This document shows, piece after piece, positions 1-13,000 of a stretch of 64,000 nt of DNA (within the stretch, counting starts at the first letter, position 1; the number at the start of each line of letters is the position of its first letter). Made by a program: the position numbers and the translations under genes. The DNA is from Agelas oroides. Taxonomy: Eukaryota; Porifera; Demospongiae; Agelasida; Agelasidae. The stretch covers positions 4,774,015 through 4,838,014 of the forward strand of contig OX422204.1 in NCBI GenBank assembly GCA_949130485.1, given 5' to 3'. The notes below the pieces were generated by a model. The model was not told the DNA's origin, did no database searches, and saw nothing but the letters and a program-made list of their open reading frames with translations.

Positions 1-1484
1 ACCGAGTAAGAAGCCACAAAACGGTACTACATTAGTTGCGCGGATATATCTGCTATCGACCCTAAAGGGTTAAGGAGTTTGCTTGGCCTGCAAATGATTT
101 TATGCATTGCCTACAGCTATACATTTTAAGTGCTGAACCATTTGTTAGTGGTTCACTGGCCCAACTGCCATTGAAAATCACCGCTGTCCTAACGAGTTTA
201 GTTGCAGCTATGCACCTCGCTTGTTCATAGAAGACCGGCAGATGATTGCAGAATGCGCCTAGGCGGATTATGTCGCTGTGATGATTGAAAGGACACACAT
301 AAGTACATGCGTAAACAAATTGCTATTTCAGTCACTCAAAAGTTGTCCTTCTAGTGAGTTACTGCCGACAGAAACTGAACAGCCTGGAGTCAAACCATCT
401 TTCTAAAAATGCATAGAAACATACAGTATATTATATGGTAGTCTATTATAGACATCTTCCTGTCGTATAAGCTTGATGTTCTTCTGACATATTCTCTGCA
501 TACTATTTCACCATCTGTCACCCCACCTGCTGTTTTGCCAACTGCAGTACCTTCTTTCATGGAAATTCGAAGTCAGCTGGCTTACCAAATGCATATATGG
601 ACAGCCAAAAAATTGGATGCAATACTCTGCAAACCATGTACCTACTATGGCTCTGCTTCTGTCCCAAAATGGGCCAGAAGCAACCACAGAGCATTATGCA
701 TGCATATATAGATAGCTGCACGAAGGACAGTTACATGAACAGACGATGCTTTCAAGGAGTTTCCACCAACCTTTTGGATACAGCTAGCCACTTGACTGCA
801 TTCTGTGCATGAGACAGCAGTCCCCATTTCTGGTCACCACAGTGCAGCTGATGAGGCCTGGTATTGGCCGAAACGCATCCTGCACAGTGGATAACATCTA
901 GGCCTATTTTTAAAGGAGATCTGGTTCATTGATTGTTCATAAATACACATAGGACATCCATGTAACCCGGCCCCCTTCTAAAAATCCTAGCTACGGGCAT
1001 GTTTTTTATTTGTTTTTTTTGGCATTACACCCTATCTTGTGTGCATTTGGTATAAAGTGATTGTGACTTAGTTTAGTTATAGTTTTCAGGTTTTATAATT
1101 ATTTCAGTTAGTTCAACAATAGAATAATAACAGGATAGATCTTGGACTTTCACAGTATAGTTGGCAAAAAAATATATATTTTTTGTGCTCTGGTAATCTT
1201 CTTGAGGCTGTGAACTATACTGTGAAAGTCCAAGATCTAGATCTATCCCTGTATATCATAGCACATGGTAACATGATGCTCAAGGAATAGAGATTTATTT
1301 TATTTTTATGTGTACGAATCAATTAGAGTACGTATGTAAATCTTTTCTGGAAAGGGGGTGTACGAATTATTAGAAATGGTACAACATAGAGCATCTGTTG
1401 ACCTGCTATTAAACTGGTTCAAATATTATTCATGAGTTTATCTCCTACTTCATAGTATGTTTGTATGCATACATGTGTATACAG
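1..1484. other. upstream intron or flank, no gene seen
   Basis: No exon matching the missing ACSBG N-terminus could be recognised here. The stretch is AT-rich with one clear hairpin (1133-1248). It is probably intron sequence before exon A. Confidence 0.5.
1133..1248. repeat. short hairpin / foldback repeat
   Basis: GGATAGATCTTGGACTTTCA at the left is matched by its reverse complement at the right, ending CTAGATCTATCC. Arms of about 30-36 bp enclose about 50 bp. This resembles a miniature foldback element. Confidence 0.75.
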
Positions 1485-1605
1485 AGGTCTGCCAGCCGGA
1501 ATCTATGCAACAAATAACTCTGAAGCCTGTCACTTTGTGGCAAACAACTGTAAGGCCAACATCATTGTAGTGGAGAACAAGAGGCAGCTGGACAAAATAC
1601 TTGAC
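1485..1605 (+). CDS. ACSBG: ACSBG exon A
   Basis: The exon follows tatacag and ends before gtaagc. It encodes GLPAGIYATNNSEACHFVAN and the following VVENKRQLDKILD. The leading single base completes a codon from the missing upstream exon. It corresponds to the segment before IWKQLPHLKA in vertebrate ACSBG. Confidence 0.9.
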
Positions 1606-4600
1606 GTAAGCATTGCTATCATAGAGGTGTACTACCAGTGGGTAGAGCTTTGTGTACAAACTGGCATATTAAACACATAGTAGAGTTTAGTGTAGAACCT
1701 GCCTGGCTACCAGTTGCTTACAGTTGCCCCATCATGTATTGACTAAAGACTTGTGTAGCATCTAGGCCTGCCTTCACTACAAAAAAATTAGCCAAGAGTA
1801 GCTACACAGGTTGCAGACAAGCTGAAGAGATGGTGGGTGTTGTTGTGAATAGAGGCTCATTGCATAAGACAACCAGAGAGGAAGTTGATGTAACCATCTT
1901 ACAACCCACTAATACTATACTGAACTTTCCTCAAGGATATCAAGAGCATATAAATTTGCATCATGGAGCAGTTATAGTGACTCCCACATGATGTTCTAAT
2001 GGTTGTTAGAGTGTTCATTGTGGTTATAGGGTGATATGGAAGCTTCGTTTCTGGTTGCTTATAAGTACTTCTCATAACTGCTGTCTTTTCAGCTTGTCTA
2101 CAATTAACTATCCTGTAATTAAAAGAATCAGTCAGTTTTTACAGAATTTGAAATGGAAGGCTGTTGTTACTTTGTTGTTTCTTGATCGTTAAGCTAGTGT
2201 TTGTCAGTTGATGTATTTAACTCCACATCTCCTCTGAAGGTCCGGAATCATCTCCCTCACCTAAAGGCCATTGTGCAATACAAAGGAAAGCTTAGCCAAG
2301 AGTACCCAAATGTCTATGAGGTGAAAAACACACACACATGCAACCTTATAGCAGCTAATTTTAGGTGGTTTTGTCTTGTTGCTGTGTTGCTTGCATATGC
2401 ATTACCAGCTGGGAAATGGACTGATAGGAAGTCTTCTCTTCATATCTCTGGCACAATCTGTGCCATATTCATGTGACTCCCCATCAATGGCTTACATGCT
2501 CCATTTTTTGGCAGTGGGAGGAGTTTCTGAAGCTAGGAGATTGGATACAGACAAGTGTGGTGGAGGAGAAAATTAAGTCTCAAAAGCCAAACCAGTGTGC
2601 CCTGCTTATCTACACTGTGAGTTAATGAGCTGGTACCTGGTTATACTCTCTCTTGCTTCCCTGCATCTTTCCTTTTCTTCCCCTCCTTCCACCTTTCCTA
2701 TTTTCTCACTCTTTCACTCTTTCCCCCTCCTTTTCTCCCACCCTTATTCTCACTACCTCCCTCCCACCACTCCTACTTTTTGCCCCATACATGTTATATA
2801 GTCTGGGACAACTGGCAATCCAAAAGGAGTTATGCTTAGCCATGACAATGTAAGTTTTTAAAAAGAAATTTTTTTCAAAATAAACACAATGAATATCATC
2901 GTGCTTTGGGGTGATTCATATGTACGTATTCCTGGTACTGTTCATTTTAGATCACCTTTACTGCAAGATCTCTTGACAGTACTCATGGACAACTGCAGCA
3001 TGGACAAGACCGTGGAGTTAGCTACCTTCCACTCAGTCACATTGCTGCTCAGGTACCTTGTTTTGATGGATGTTTTGCTCAGGTACGGATTGCATTCCCA
3101 TTAACAGCCATACATTATGAAATGAGGACACCTAGCTATTTTGTAAAGTGGACAGTTTTGTTTGGTCCCTCTAGTAGCTGGACTGTACAAAACTCACTCA
3201 ATAATGCAGACGCTTGCATGCCTCGTATGCAAGGTTGTCCACCACCACTGATACCGATTACATAGGATTGACATTTTCAAAAGCAACAGCTCAGGATTGG
3301 CTTGAGCTATGCATGACCAACATCAAACAATGTCCCAATGGCTGCTCTTTGCAAAACATTGTTGGTCGTCTGAAACTAATTGGTTCTACTACCTGCAGTT
3401 TTTCATTTTCATTCAGTTAAAATGTGTATGGGAAAAATTAAAAACGTGCAACTTCGATATCAGACAACAACCAATGATGATTGTTCGATAGAGCTCACTG
3501 AGAGCTTTCTTCTGATGTATACATATTTGAATTTTGATAATGGCTAGTGCCTGCAGTTTTTTCCAGAAGTTTTGAGTATCCGGAATCACTACCACTGATC
3601 ACTTCAAAAACTGGACATTATAATAGCACTGGTATGCATACTAGCCTCTGGTTGGCCTTTCTCTCTAACATACAGCAAGGGAGAGTTCCTCGGGTCTATT
3701 AAGACATGTCCGTGCAGCACAGTCCGTGCATTAAACCACGCCCAATACTTGGTTAACTGGAAGTACAAAGTTGCCTAGATTCCAAGGTTGCGGGAAAACT
3801 GGCCAATTGTGTTCGCAGTACGACATCCAATTCCCATTCTGGTGCTAATTTGCGGTTTGAGAACGTGTCTGTGAGCTGAAAGCGTTGAAAACAACTTCTC
3901 GTGAGGCAGATGACTTACACTCAGTCCTTAGATGTATCTCTGTTTTAAAACGTGAAGGTAAGCATTGAATCAGCTACTGCCCCGGGGGGAATAATAGCAG
4001 TAGCTTAGTTCAAAAGTTATTCTGTGATTTATGTGCTCAAAAGGTCTATTTAGAGCACAACTAGCCTTAAAATAGTTCTGGCAACCGTTGTATGAACAGT
4101 AGCAAGTTCCCCTTTGGTGATTTTAAAGTAGATTGGTTCCTTTTCTTAGTATATGTGCTGCGCACCGTTTCATGAGTAGGAAGTCATCCACCTTTTGCCA
4201 CCAAAAATTTTTCGTGCATGTTGTTGTTTACACAACACTCATTAGTGTGGGTGTGGTTTTAAGTCATTAAGGATATTAAGCGTGGTGCATTAAACATTCT
4301 CATGAAGTTTCATACACAAAGCAGTATGCCTTAATCATCTGTGAGCAATTTAGTACTTTGTAAGATCTTGGCCAGATCCCAGACTGACGTCCACAACCAC
4401 AGACTATGTAAACAGCTAGTCAGAAGTTCAGTTTTATCATTTTGTTGTACAGATAGTCCTAGCCTGACAAAGGTCCAGATCTGTCCAAAATGTCACAAGT
4501 TGTACTGTTGTTGTGAAATTTATGAATTTTTTTTCAATATATCACTATATTCACTCGATATAGTCACAGTTATGTATATGAAGGCAAAGCAAATAAAGAC

Positions 4601-7600
4601 ATGGTGCAAAGATGAATTCAAAGCGGGAAGACAGACTAGTACTAGGTGTCCCTACAGATGTTTTTACATGTTTGTCTGACTGAGCCAAGTGTCATAAGCA
4701 AACAAGAACTGACCATTTACTCACTCCACCTGGATTGATGTTGTGTTATTTTATTTGTCTTGCCTTGCAGATGACAGATATCTACTTACCATTGCAAGTA
4801 TGTGCAACTGTATACTTTGCACAGCCTGATGCTCTGAATGTGAGTTTATCACTTTGCATATATATATGATGTTGCATTCGTATTCACTCTAATTTATGGA
4901 ACGTTCTAATTATTGGAACACCGAATTTTAATTATTTAATTTGCTCTAATTCATGGGAACGAATGAATTTTTAACTCATTGCATGCAGTAAGCCTAATTA
5001 TTATCCAGTTCATATTTCTACAACAGTATTTTCCTATTCCCGTGCCGTGCAATATCACACGATATTGCCCAGGTGTTATTGCACGGGTGTTATTGCACGG
5101 GCCAGAACTACGTGGTATCCTAACAACCATGATGTGCTTTAATTAGAACCGGTGCGTTTGAACAGCGAGTTACTTGGTTCTTTGTGTGAGTAGAGACACG
5201 CGCTGTTGTGGTAATGGATAATAAACATTTTATTACACTCGTTAGCGTGCATATCGCGGTTATTGCACTCGTGGGCTGCATTTTCATTCGCCTTCGGCTC
5301 GTGAGAATACCACGCCCACTCGTGCAATAACTCGCGATATTGCACGCTAACTCGTGTAATAAGGTATATATATAGGCTTACGTGCTACAACTAGTCCACG
5401 CGGAAAGCCTAATAATAGGCTTGTAAAGTAGAACTCACCGTTTACCGCGAAGCTAACAAGCTCAGTGAATCTCGGGGGTAGGCCCCTTTATATTATGAGG
5501 CTAGACCACACCTTTTGGCTGACATCATCACTCTGGATAGGCAGGAAGAGGCGGTGCTAGTTCGGGGGTGATCACGAGTTCAGCCGGATATGAAGCTTTT
5601 ACTCGAACACAGCGAGCAAACAGCCTCCAGTTTTCACTTGAGGTAGTTCTACCTTCATATAACTTGGAAATCGGCCTATAAGTCAGCTGTAAGTATCCAG
5701 TGGTAGAATCGTGCCGTTTCAAATTGCTAGTCAGCTTTGTTGTATAGCGAGCACAGAATGGCTTCAGAAATACGTGGCATTGATAAGCCACTTAGATAAA
5801 CTAGTCCAGCCTAGTTACACACTGTGTACACAAATCAAGCCACTGACACGGCTCAGGGCTTGCTAGTATGCTTTTCAACTTCGACCTTCAGAATGACAAC
5901 GCTGATTGTGGGCATTTTCCGCATTGCTAAACTGGAACGTGTAAATTACTTCTGCATGCAATGAGTTAACCATCCTAATCGCTCGAACGGGCAAGTTCTA
6001 CTCAGTTTTATTTTCTCCTGCTATAATGTCTCTCACTCGTACTACCAACTTTCTTCTTCCGATGGAGCGTTACATAGCAGGGATTCTTTAATCCGCCTGG
6101 AATGAGTGGAGAGCACTGTCGCCCTCCGCATTCATTTCTCCTCCGTGAGTCAGAAAATGCCAGAGTAAGCGGCTGAATTCACTAGATGGCCAACAGTGGT
6201 ATTGTTGTTATCAACGCTGCATATAACAACGGCCATGGCGAATCTGTCGGTCAACCAGGGCCACGGTTCACAGCTGGTGACAATCTCTTCGATTGCAGCG
6301 AAGGATGTTCATCCCTGGGAGTCTCCACAGTGTAAGCTATAACTTAGGAGAGATTTCTGTGTTATCCGTGGCATTGACATCGTTACAAATCGATCCATCT
6401 CGCTTTTTTCAGTAGCTGTTCAACTGCTTTTGACACGTGAAAAACCACTCTAATTTATTCCAATGTGAAGGGAAATAATTTTTAACACATTCTAATTTTT
6501 AACACGGAACAGTCGCCAATAAAATTATTTTTGGCCGTTCCATAAATACAGTAACTGCTATATATATGCAGAGTAAGTTAGCAATCATCAGGCAACAGGT
6601 ATTATCAACACTCAAGCACAGAGAGAAAACTGTGTAACACTGCAATACTGCAAGACTATAGAAGATGTACGTGGTACCTGGTATACCAAAAATGACACCC
6701 ACACATTGTTTTCTCTTGACCCTAGAAGCAATAAAATGACCGTCCGAGAAAAATCAATACTCAGATAAATGTATCTATCTTCAAACACCATTGTCTGTGC
6801 CTTCTCTGAAGCTACTTTTGAAGAGATTTTAACATAGATACAATGCCCCAAGTCCCCTCCACTTTGCAAACAATTTCATCATGGTAGCTGCTTGGAGCAC
6901 TCAGGTATGTGGCTGAACATGGACCAAGGTTATCCGATCAATAATCAGAGAGCAAACCTTGCTGTGTTGTCTCAAAACAAGTTGAAGTCTCCATAACATT
7001 AGTATCAGTAGAATCTACAGGCCCTTTGCTACATGCTGTTACTTGTCCGATGTTTGTCCATTAAGTAGCTCTCTAGTAGTTCCATGTTTCTTTCATAAAA
7101 GACGCCAGTTGATTTATGTGCAGTATAAACAGCTAAGTTTGAACGATAATTATTATGCAATATCTCGAGAACTACTTAATGTACAACACCAGACAAGTAC
7201 CAGCATGTACCCAAGGGCCTGTAGATTCTACTGATGCTATTATTGTGGAGACTTCAGGGGCATCTGCCTATGTTAAAATGTCTTCAAAAGTAGCTTCAGA
7301 GAAGGCACAGACAATGGTGTTTGAAGATAGATACATTTATCCAAGGATTGATTTTCTCGAACGGTCATTTTATTGCTTTTAGGGTCAAGAGAAAACAAAG
7401 TGTGGCTGTAATTTTTGGTATACCAGGTACTAGTAGCAAATCTCCGCTACAGTCTTGCAGTATCACTGAATGTTTGCACAGTTTTCACTCCGTATTTGAG
7501 TATCTGATTATACCTGGCTTTCAATGATTGCTAACTTAGTCTACGTATATTACTTAACTACAATAAAGAAACATTGTACTCCCACCTTCATTATTGAGGT

Positions 7601-10600
7601 AAAGACCTATTTTCGTATTCAATATTCATTGCTCATCACCAGTCATGTAATCAGAAATCTCATGACATTTTGTGTAGGAAATCAGATTTACAAAACCTGA
7701 TTTCGATAAGCACCTACTGCCTAGTAGTCCTGTTTATGGCTGTAATGATTTCATTACAGGGTTCACTTGTGCAAACATTGCTGGAGGTACAGCCAACCTT
7801 CTTCTTTGGAGTACCAAGGTGTCCATTCACTCCCTTCTTTCCCTTCGGCAATCCTCCTTTCAATATTTCCTTCTCCTTCCTTCTGCCTATCCTCTTCCTC
7901 CAATGTCTCCTTCCTCCTCCTCACTTAAATTCTCTTCTCCCCTTCCTCTCCATCTTCACTCTAGGGTGTATGAGAACATCATGGAGCAACTGCAGGAACG
8001 TGGTACTAGTATCACTGGTTTCAAGAAAGTTATTACCATGTGGGCTAAGAATAAAGGACTCGAAGGAAACATAAACAGACAGTGCAAGTGAGACATTCCC
8101 CACTCTCTCGACAACCCAAATGTTCCCATGCTACTTCATGCTCTGAAGAGTGGTGAAGGAGCATATGACTTCCCATAAAAACCCTTGGTAATGTCAGAGC
8201 AACCATTCCAGGCAGTTCCAGGTAGAAATTGAACAATATTCTGCTGAATATTTTGAATGTGTTACCCTACTTTTAATGAAAGTTCTACCGTTTGTACAGC
8301 ACTTCAAACGCAGTAATGCATTTGATATACTCAGTGGAATAGTATTTAATTTATAGCCAGGACTACCACATATGGCAACCATCCAGTAACTTAAATTCCA
8401 CTACAAAGCCAAGTGTGACAGTGTGTCTTATATTTTGCTGAAACTCTGAATTTACTGACTATTAAGCTGAGTGTAAATCAGGGTATCAACTTTTGGAGTT
8501 CTTTATGGCTAATTGCCAGCACTCAATTTTGATCACACTCTAAATTGATTGCACTTCATTTCTTGCTTCCTTCTATAGCCGTTCGCTGCCAAGAGGGTGG
8601 ACACTTGCAGACAAGCTGCTATTCAAGAAGGTCCATGAGGCCTTAGGCTTTCAACAGTGCAAGATGTTTGTTGTGGGGGCAGCACCAACACGTAGGGAGG
8701 TCCATGACTACTTCATGTCAATCAACATTCCTCTCATGGAGTTGTATGGGATGAGTGAAAGCTCAGGACCCCACACACTGAATCTCATTCAGCAGGATGG
8801 ATGGAGGGTTGGAAGCTGTGGTAAGACCATCAAGGGAGTTCAGCTGAAGATTTCCAAACCAGATGAGAATGGAGAAGGAGAGGTAAGTTGGGTAGGAATC
8901 ATATCAGGTCATGCCTAGTAAGGTGTATACCCATAGCATATGACTGTAAAGGCTGTGTGGTGACATAGCTGATAGACATCTACATGTTTTAATCAGAATT
9001 TAATCAGTGTGCTTGAAGCTCAGAGTTATAACTCTGGATTGAATGCAGGCATTTTAGCGCTCCAAAAGCCTATACAGGCACCAAAAACCAGGCTATACAT
9101 AGTGCTGTTTAGGCCATAGCAGCGCAACTTAACATAAGCTCTTTTGAAACAAAAATCTGTTTACTAAGTACTGTCAAACTCACTGCTTTCAGCAGCTAGT
9201 CTTCTTGCGCAAGTGGTGGCATTTTTCCAGTACTGCTCCAAATCTGGGCATTGCATAAAATTTTGACTAGCGTTCTTTGTAAATCATGACTAACAAAGCC
9301 GTTTTTTATGGTTTGCCTTCAGTTTTTTATTTTGCAAAGCTAAACGTGTCGACCAAGAAAATTTTGTACTGAAGGCTGTGGAATTGTGATTTTCTGCAGC
9401 AAATAAAAGCACTTTACTAAAATATATGCAAAGTTAGTAACGGTAGGAGTGTATTGGATCTGCTAGTATTGAAGATGAATGTCATTATAAAAGCAGTTCT
9501 CTCAACTTGTTCATCGTAACCTTAAGTGTATTGACAATTCAGACAATCCAGACAACAAGCTTTGCTCTCTGCTCCATCCAGATCTGCTTGTATGGCCGCC
9601 ATGTGTTCATGGGATACCTCAATGATGAAGCAAAGACATTAGAAACCATTGACGAAGATGGATGGCTGCACTCAGGAGACATTGGAAAAGTTCAAGTGGG
9701 TATAATTTCTATCTCACAGTAGATGGAAATCTCATATCCAGTTTTCTTACTACAGTATACAAGTACAGGACCAGTGTTTCATACGAATTTTAAGTTGGTA
9801 GGGGCCGGAACAGTGACCCATACTAATACAAATAACTAGGAGGGGTCTAGGGGTGTCCCTCTCTGTAAAAACTACAAAATAATTTACAGGTCATCATAAT
9901 ACAGTATACAAGTACTTTGTACAAGAAAAGAGCAGATGAGAGGCAGAGAAAGTATAAAACAAAAGGATGGAAATTCTGAGAGTAATGCCAACAGTTTAGT
10001 CCACATGAGGTACACGGCCCTCACAGATAACAAGGTCGAGTGGAGTGTCCAAAGGAGGCACGTATCCATGCTTTGAACATGCTCCTCTCACTCACATACT
10101 TGCAGAGCAAAGGAGTGAGAGTGAGAGGCGGGATCGTAGCCATCCCATCACTAGGCAGTATGGCTGCTCCCGCCTGGTGGAGATTAGTGAGGCAAGGCAC
10201 TTATGGTACATGTCTTTAAAAATGACGCTGCGCTTCGGAAACTATTTCCGCTGCTGCGCCGCAAATGCAGCTCCGGAATGCTTAAACGCGGCTCCGGAAG
10301 ACACAAACGCAGCTACGGAAGTCCTAAACGCAGCTCCGGAAGACACAAACGCAGCTCACGAAAGTCTTAAACGCAGCTCACGGAAAACCGTAAACGCAGC
10401 TCCGGAAAACCGAAACGGGATACGTACGTAAATCGGAAAAAAAAAATCGTGAACGTCGGCAGGCTTCCCTACGAACGTTGGAGTCAGCTGAGCGCAAATG
10501 GCGGACGAAAGGTTCCCAACGGTACTCGTTCGATGGGAAGGTAACAATTCGAAGCGATATGACCATATGAAAGAAGAAATCTTCCTGTCCAACATTGTTG

Positions 10601-12959
10601 CTATCAACAAGACGGCAGTCATTGAACCTTCCTTAGATCAGTTAAGTGTTGGAGATCACATCGAGTACGAGTTTGTTGTGAAGAAAGGGAAAGTGCAGCT
10701 GTGGTGTGGAGTAGTTGTTTCCACCGATCCAGACGCGGATCGCCGCGCTGGTTCGGTACCCAACGAGCTGGAAACAACGTCCAAATGAGCGCAATGTCAC
10801 CGTACCACTACCAAAGGAGTGAGTCGTCTGAAAGCTACGGATTCTGATAAGGCCGAATGCCATACTGTTGCATCGTTGTTGTTTGAGAATTTGAGCTCTA
10901 CCAAAGGCAAGCAGCAGAAGCGTCACAGCAGTACGCCACTACCGGGTGCTGGGCCAAAGCGGAAACGTGGTAGGTGGAGCTTCTGTTTGTTCTCTCCGTT
11001 AGCCTTGCTTTACCTCCAAGAAACATGATTTTAGGCTACACAGTTAAATAAAATTTGCTCTCTCTATTTTTAACATTCAAGATGCTGCAGGAAAGATTCT
11101 GTTGGTCAGTGGGAGCAAGATGGATTACGGAGCAAAGTTAGGTACGTAACTGTACATAGATAAGACAAGGCAACACTGACTTAGGGGGGTCTATATAGCC
11201 TTGTATGGCCTGGTAACTTTCAGGAATTAAAACTGTACGACATTTGTGGTGCAATGTCAATAGAGGAATTGCGTTTGATGTCATCACTGCCACACTTTCT
11301 GCATACATGTATTTCCATATGCCATGTTGGAAGGCAGGCAATTGGAGCATAATATAATGGCGAGGCTATTCCACAGGCTTGTTTTGAGGTATGGACGATG
11401 CATTAGTTTCAACTTTAGACCATGCAGAGGGCTAGTATGGACGTTCAACAGACCAGTGCATAAAAGAAAGGTTACTTGTAGAGTGTTGCTAAAGTGGCAA
11501 GTTTGAGGCACTAGTACTGAAATCCCAATGAAAACTGCCTTTGCCTTCCAAGATGGCATGCACTACTTGTATGACGTAATCTAATAAAGTAAAAGCAAAT
11601 CCTCTATTAATCGCACTGTGCTGGGTAGGATGGTAAATTTTGTTGTCCTGTGACTGCTTGCAAGACACACGTCTTTGTTGTGGCCAGCGAGACGGGCACA
11701 TGTGGATGACACCTGTTTTGTCAGTTCAAAAGCTGAATGGCGCTTGCACTCTCACAGTGTCGCATAGCATTGTACCCAGGTAGCCTCATTCCCAGGCTCT
11801 TCCTGCTAATGAGGGGGAGAGCCTGGTACATTTTATCATGTGCGTGACATCAAGAGTAGACACAACGTAATTGCGCATGGGCACACACGAAATCCTGCCC
11901 ACATAGTTCAGAGCTCATGAATGAGGAAAGTACACACGTAGCTACAAAAGTGCTGGCTACAGCAGCCATAAATTGCCAGTGTAGTAGATTCTTAGAGTGT
12001 CAACACGGCACCTGACGGGTTGAATGGCAAGATTTTTTTTGTGTTTTAAGCTAGCGTCGTTATTGTTCGAGTTGTGACTAAAGAAATCGACTAGTTGTAT
12101 GTGAACAACTATATATTGCTGACTGCAAAGACGAAGGTAACACTAAAGCCATATTTACCCCCAAAAAATAAACTGTAGTAGTCTTAAAAACTTTTGTGCT
12201 TGAATGTACGTGCATGGGCGCCCAGCTTAGTCCACTCCCGCATAATTAAGTCGTTGTGTCTAATCTTGACGTCATGCAGTGATAAAGTGTACCCAGGCTT
12301 TCTGCATTACTCCAGTATTTGTTGCACAAATATGCAAGTGCAAAACTGACATAGCAGTTTGTATCCCACCAAACAGATGATTGGCAAAAGCACAACCTAG
12401 TTAGCTGAGCAGGCTGTAGTTTGGAATGCACGTCTGTACTGCCAGCTATGGCATCTTACACTTAGTTGTTTGCTGGTTTTGATGTCTCTGCCCGGATTGC
12501 CCAATTGCACAAGCTAAAACAAAAAAAGCTAATTGTGCCTAATCCAGTGCCTTTGAACTGGTGTTCTTGTACCGTTGATGTACTGGAAGCCTAAACCACA
12601 TAAACATATTCATGTGCTAGTTGCGCGTGGCCAAGACGGTTCAAAGGTGCGTATGCGGTAAGGCTTCCTGTGATTGGCTTGAGCATTTGGAAAGGTCGCG
12701 TTTTGAAAGGTCAATGCAAAACTGCTGTAATCTGATCTTGAGTCAGATATGTTTACATACATGCTAGCATTTAGTAGGAAACCAAGCAGCAGGCCTGGCT
12801 GCACTCTCATGCCTCCAGGAGTCAGTAAATTTTGGTTATTTTATTTTAGGTGTTCTGAAGCGCAGTCAACAGTCCAGTAAGGTTAGACCCAATCAACCAC
12901 AGCGTGGATTGCTTTGAGTAATGTGCACGGGAACGCAGTAATGAAAATGCATTTTATTG

Positions 12960-13000
<41 letters not shown>

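Noticed and set aside
2595-2853. Pro/Ser/Leu-rich ORFs.
   Set aside because: They are the CT-rich intron before ACSBG exon D. Only 2802-2849 is coding.
5528-5791. Minus-strand ORF of 87 codons inside the TTAA element.
   Set aside because: No recognisable domain, no flanking splice logic, and length within chance expectation.
7670-8091. Overlapping plus-strand ORFs rich in Ser/Leu/Phe/Pro.
   Set aside because: They run through CT-rich intron polypyrimidine tract between ACSBG exons G and H. Only the exon portions are real coding sequence.
12914-12998. Apparent N-terminus with THTHTH before the BEN exon.
   Set aside because: This is translation of the (CA)n intron end. Phase joining to exon 12850-12876 through the CAG at 12996-12998 is a better model.
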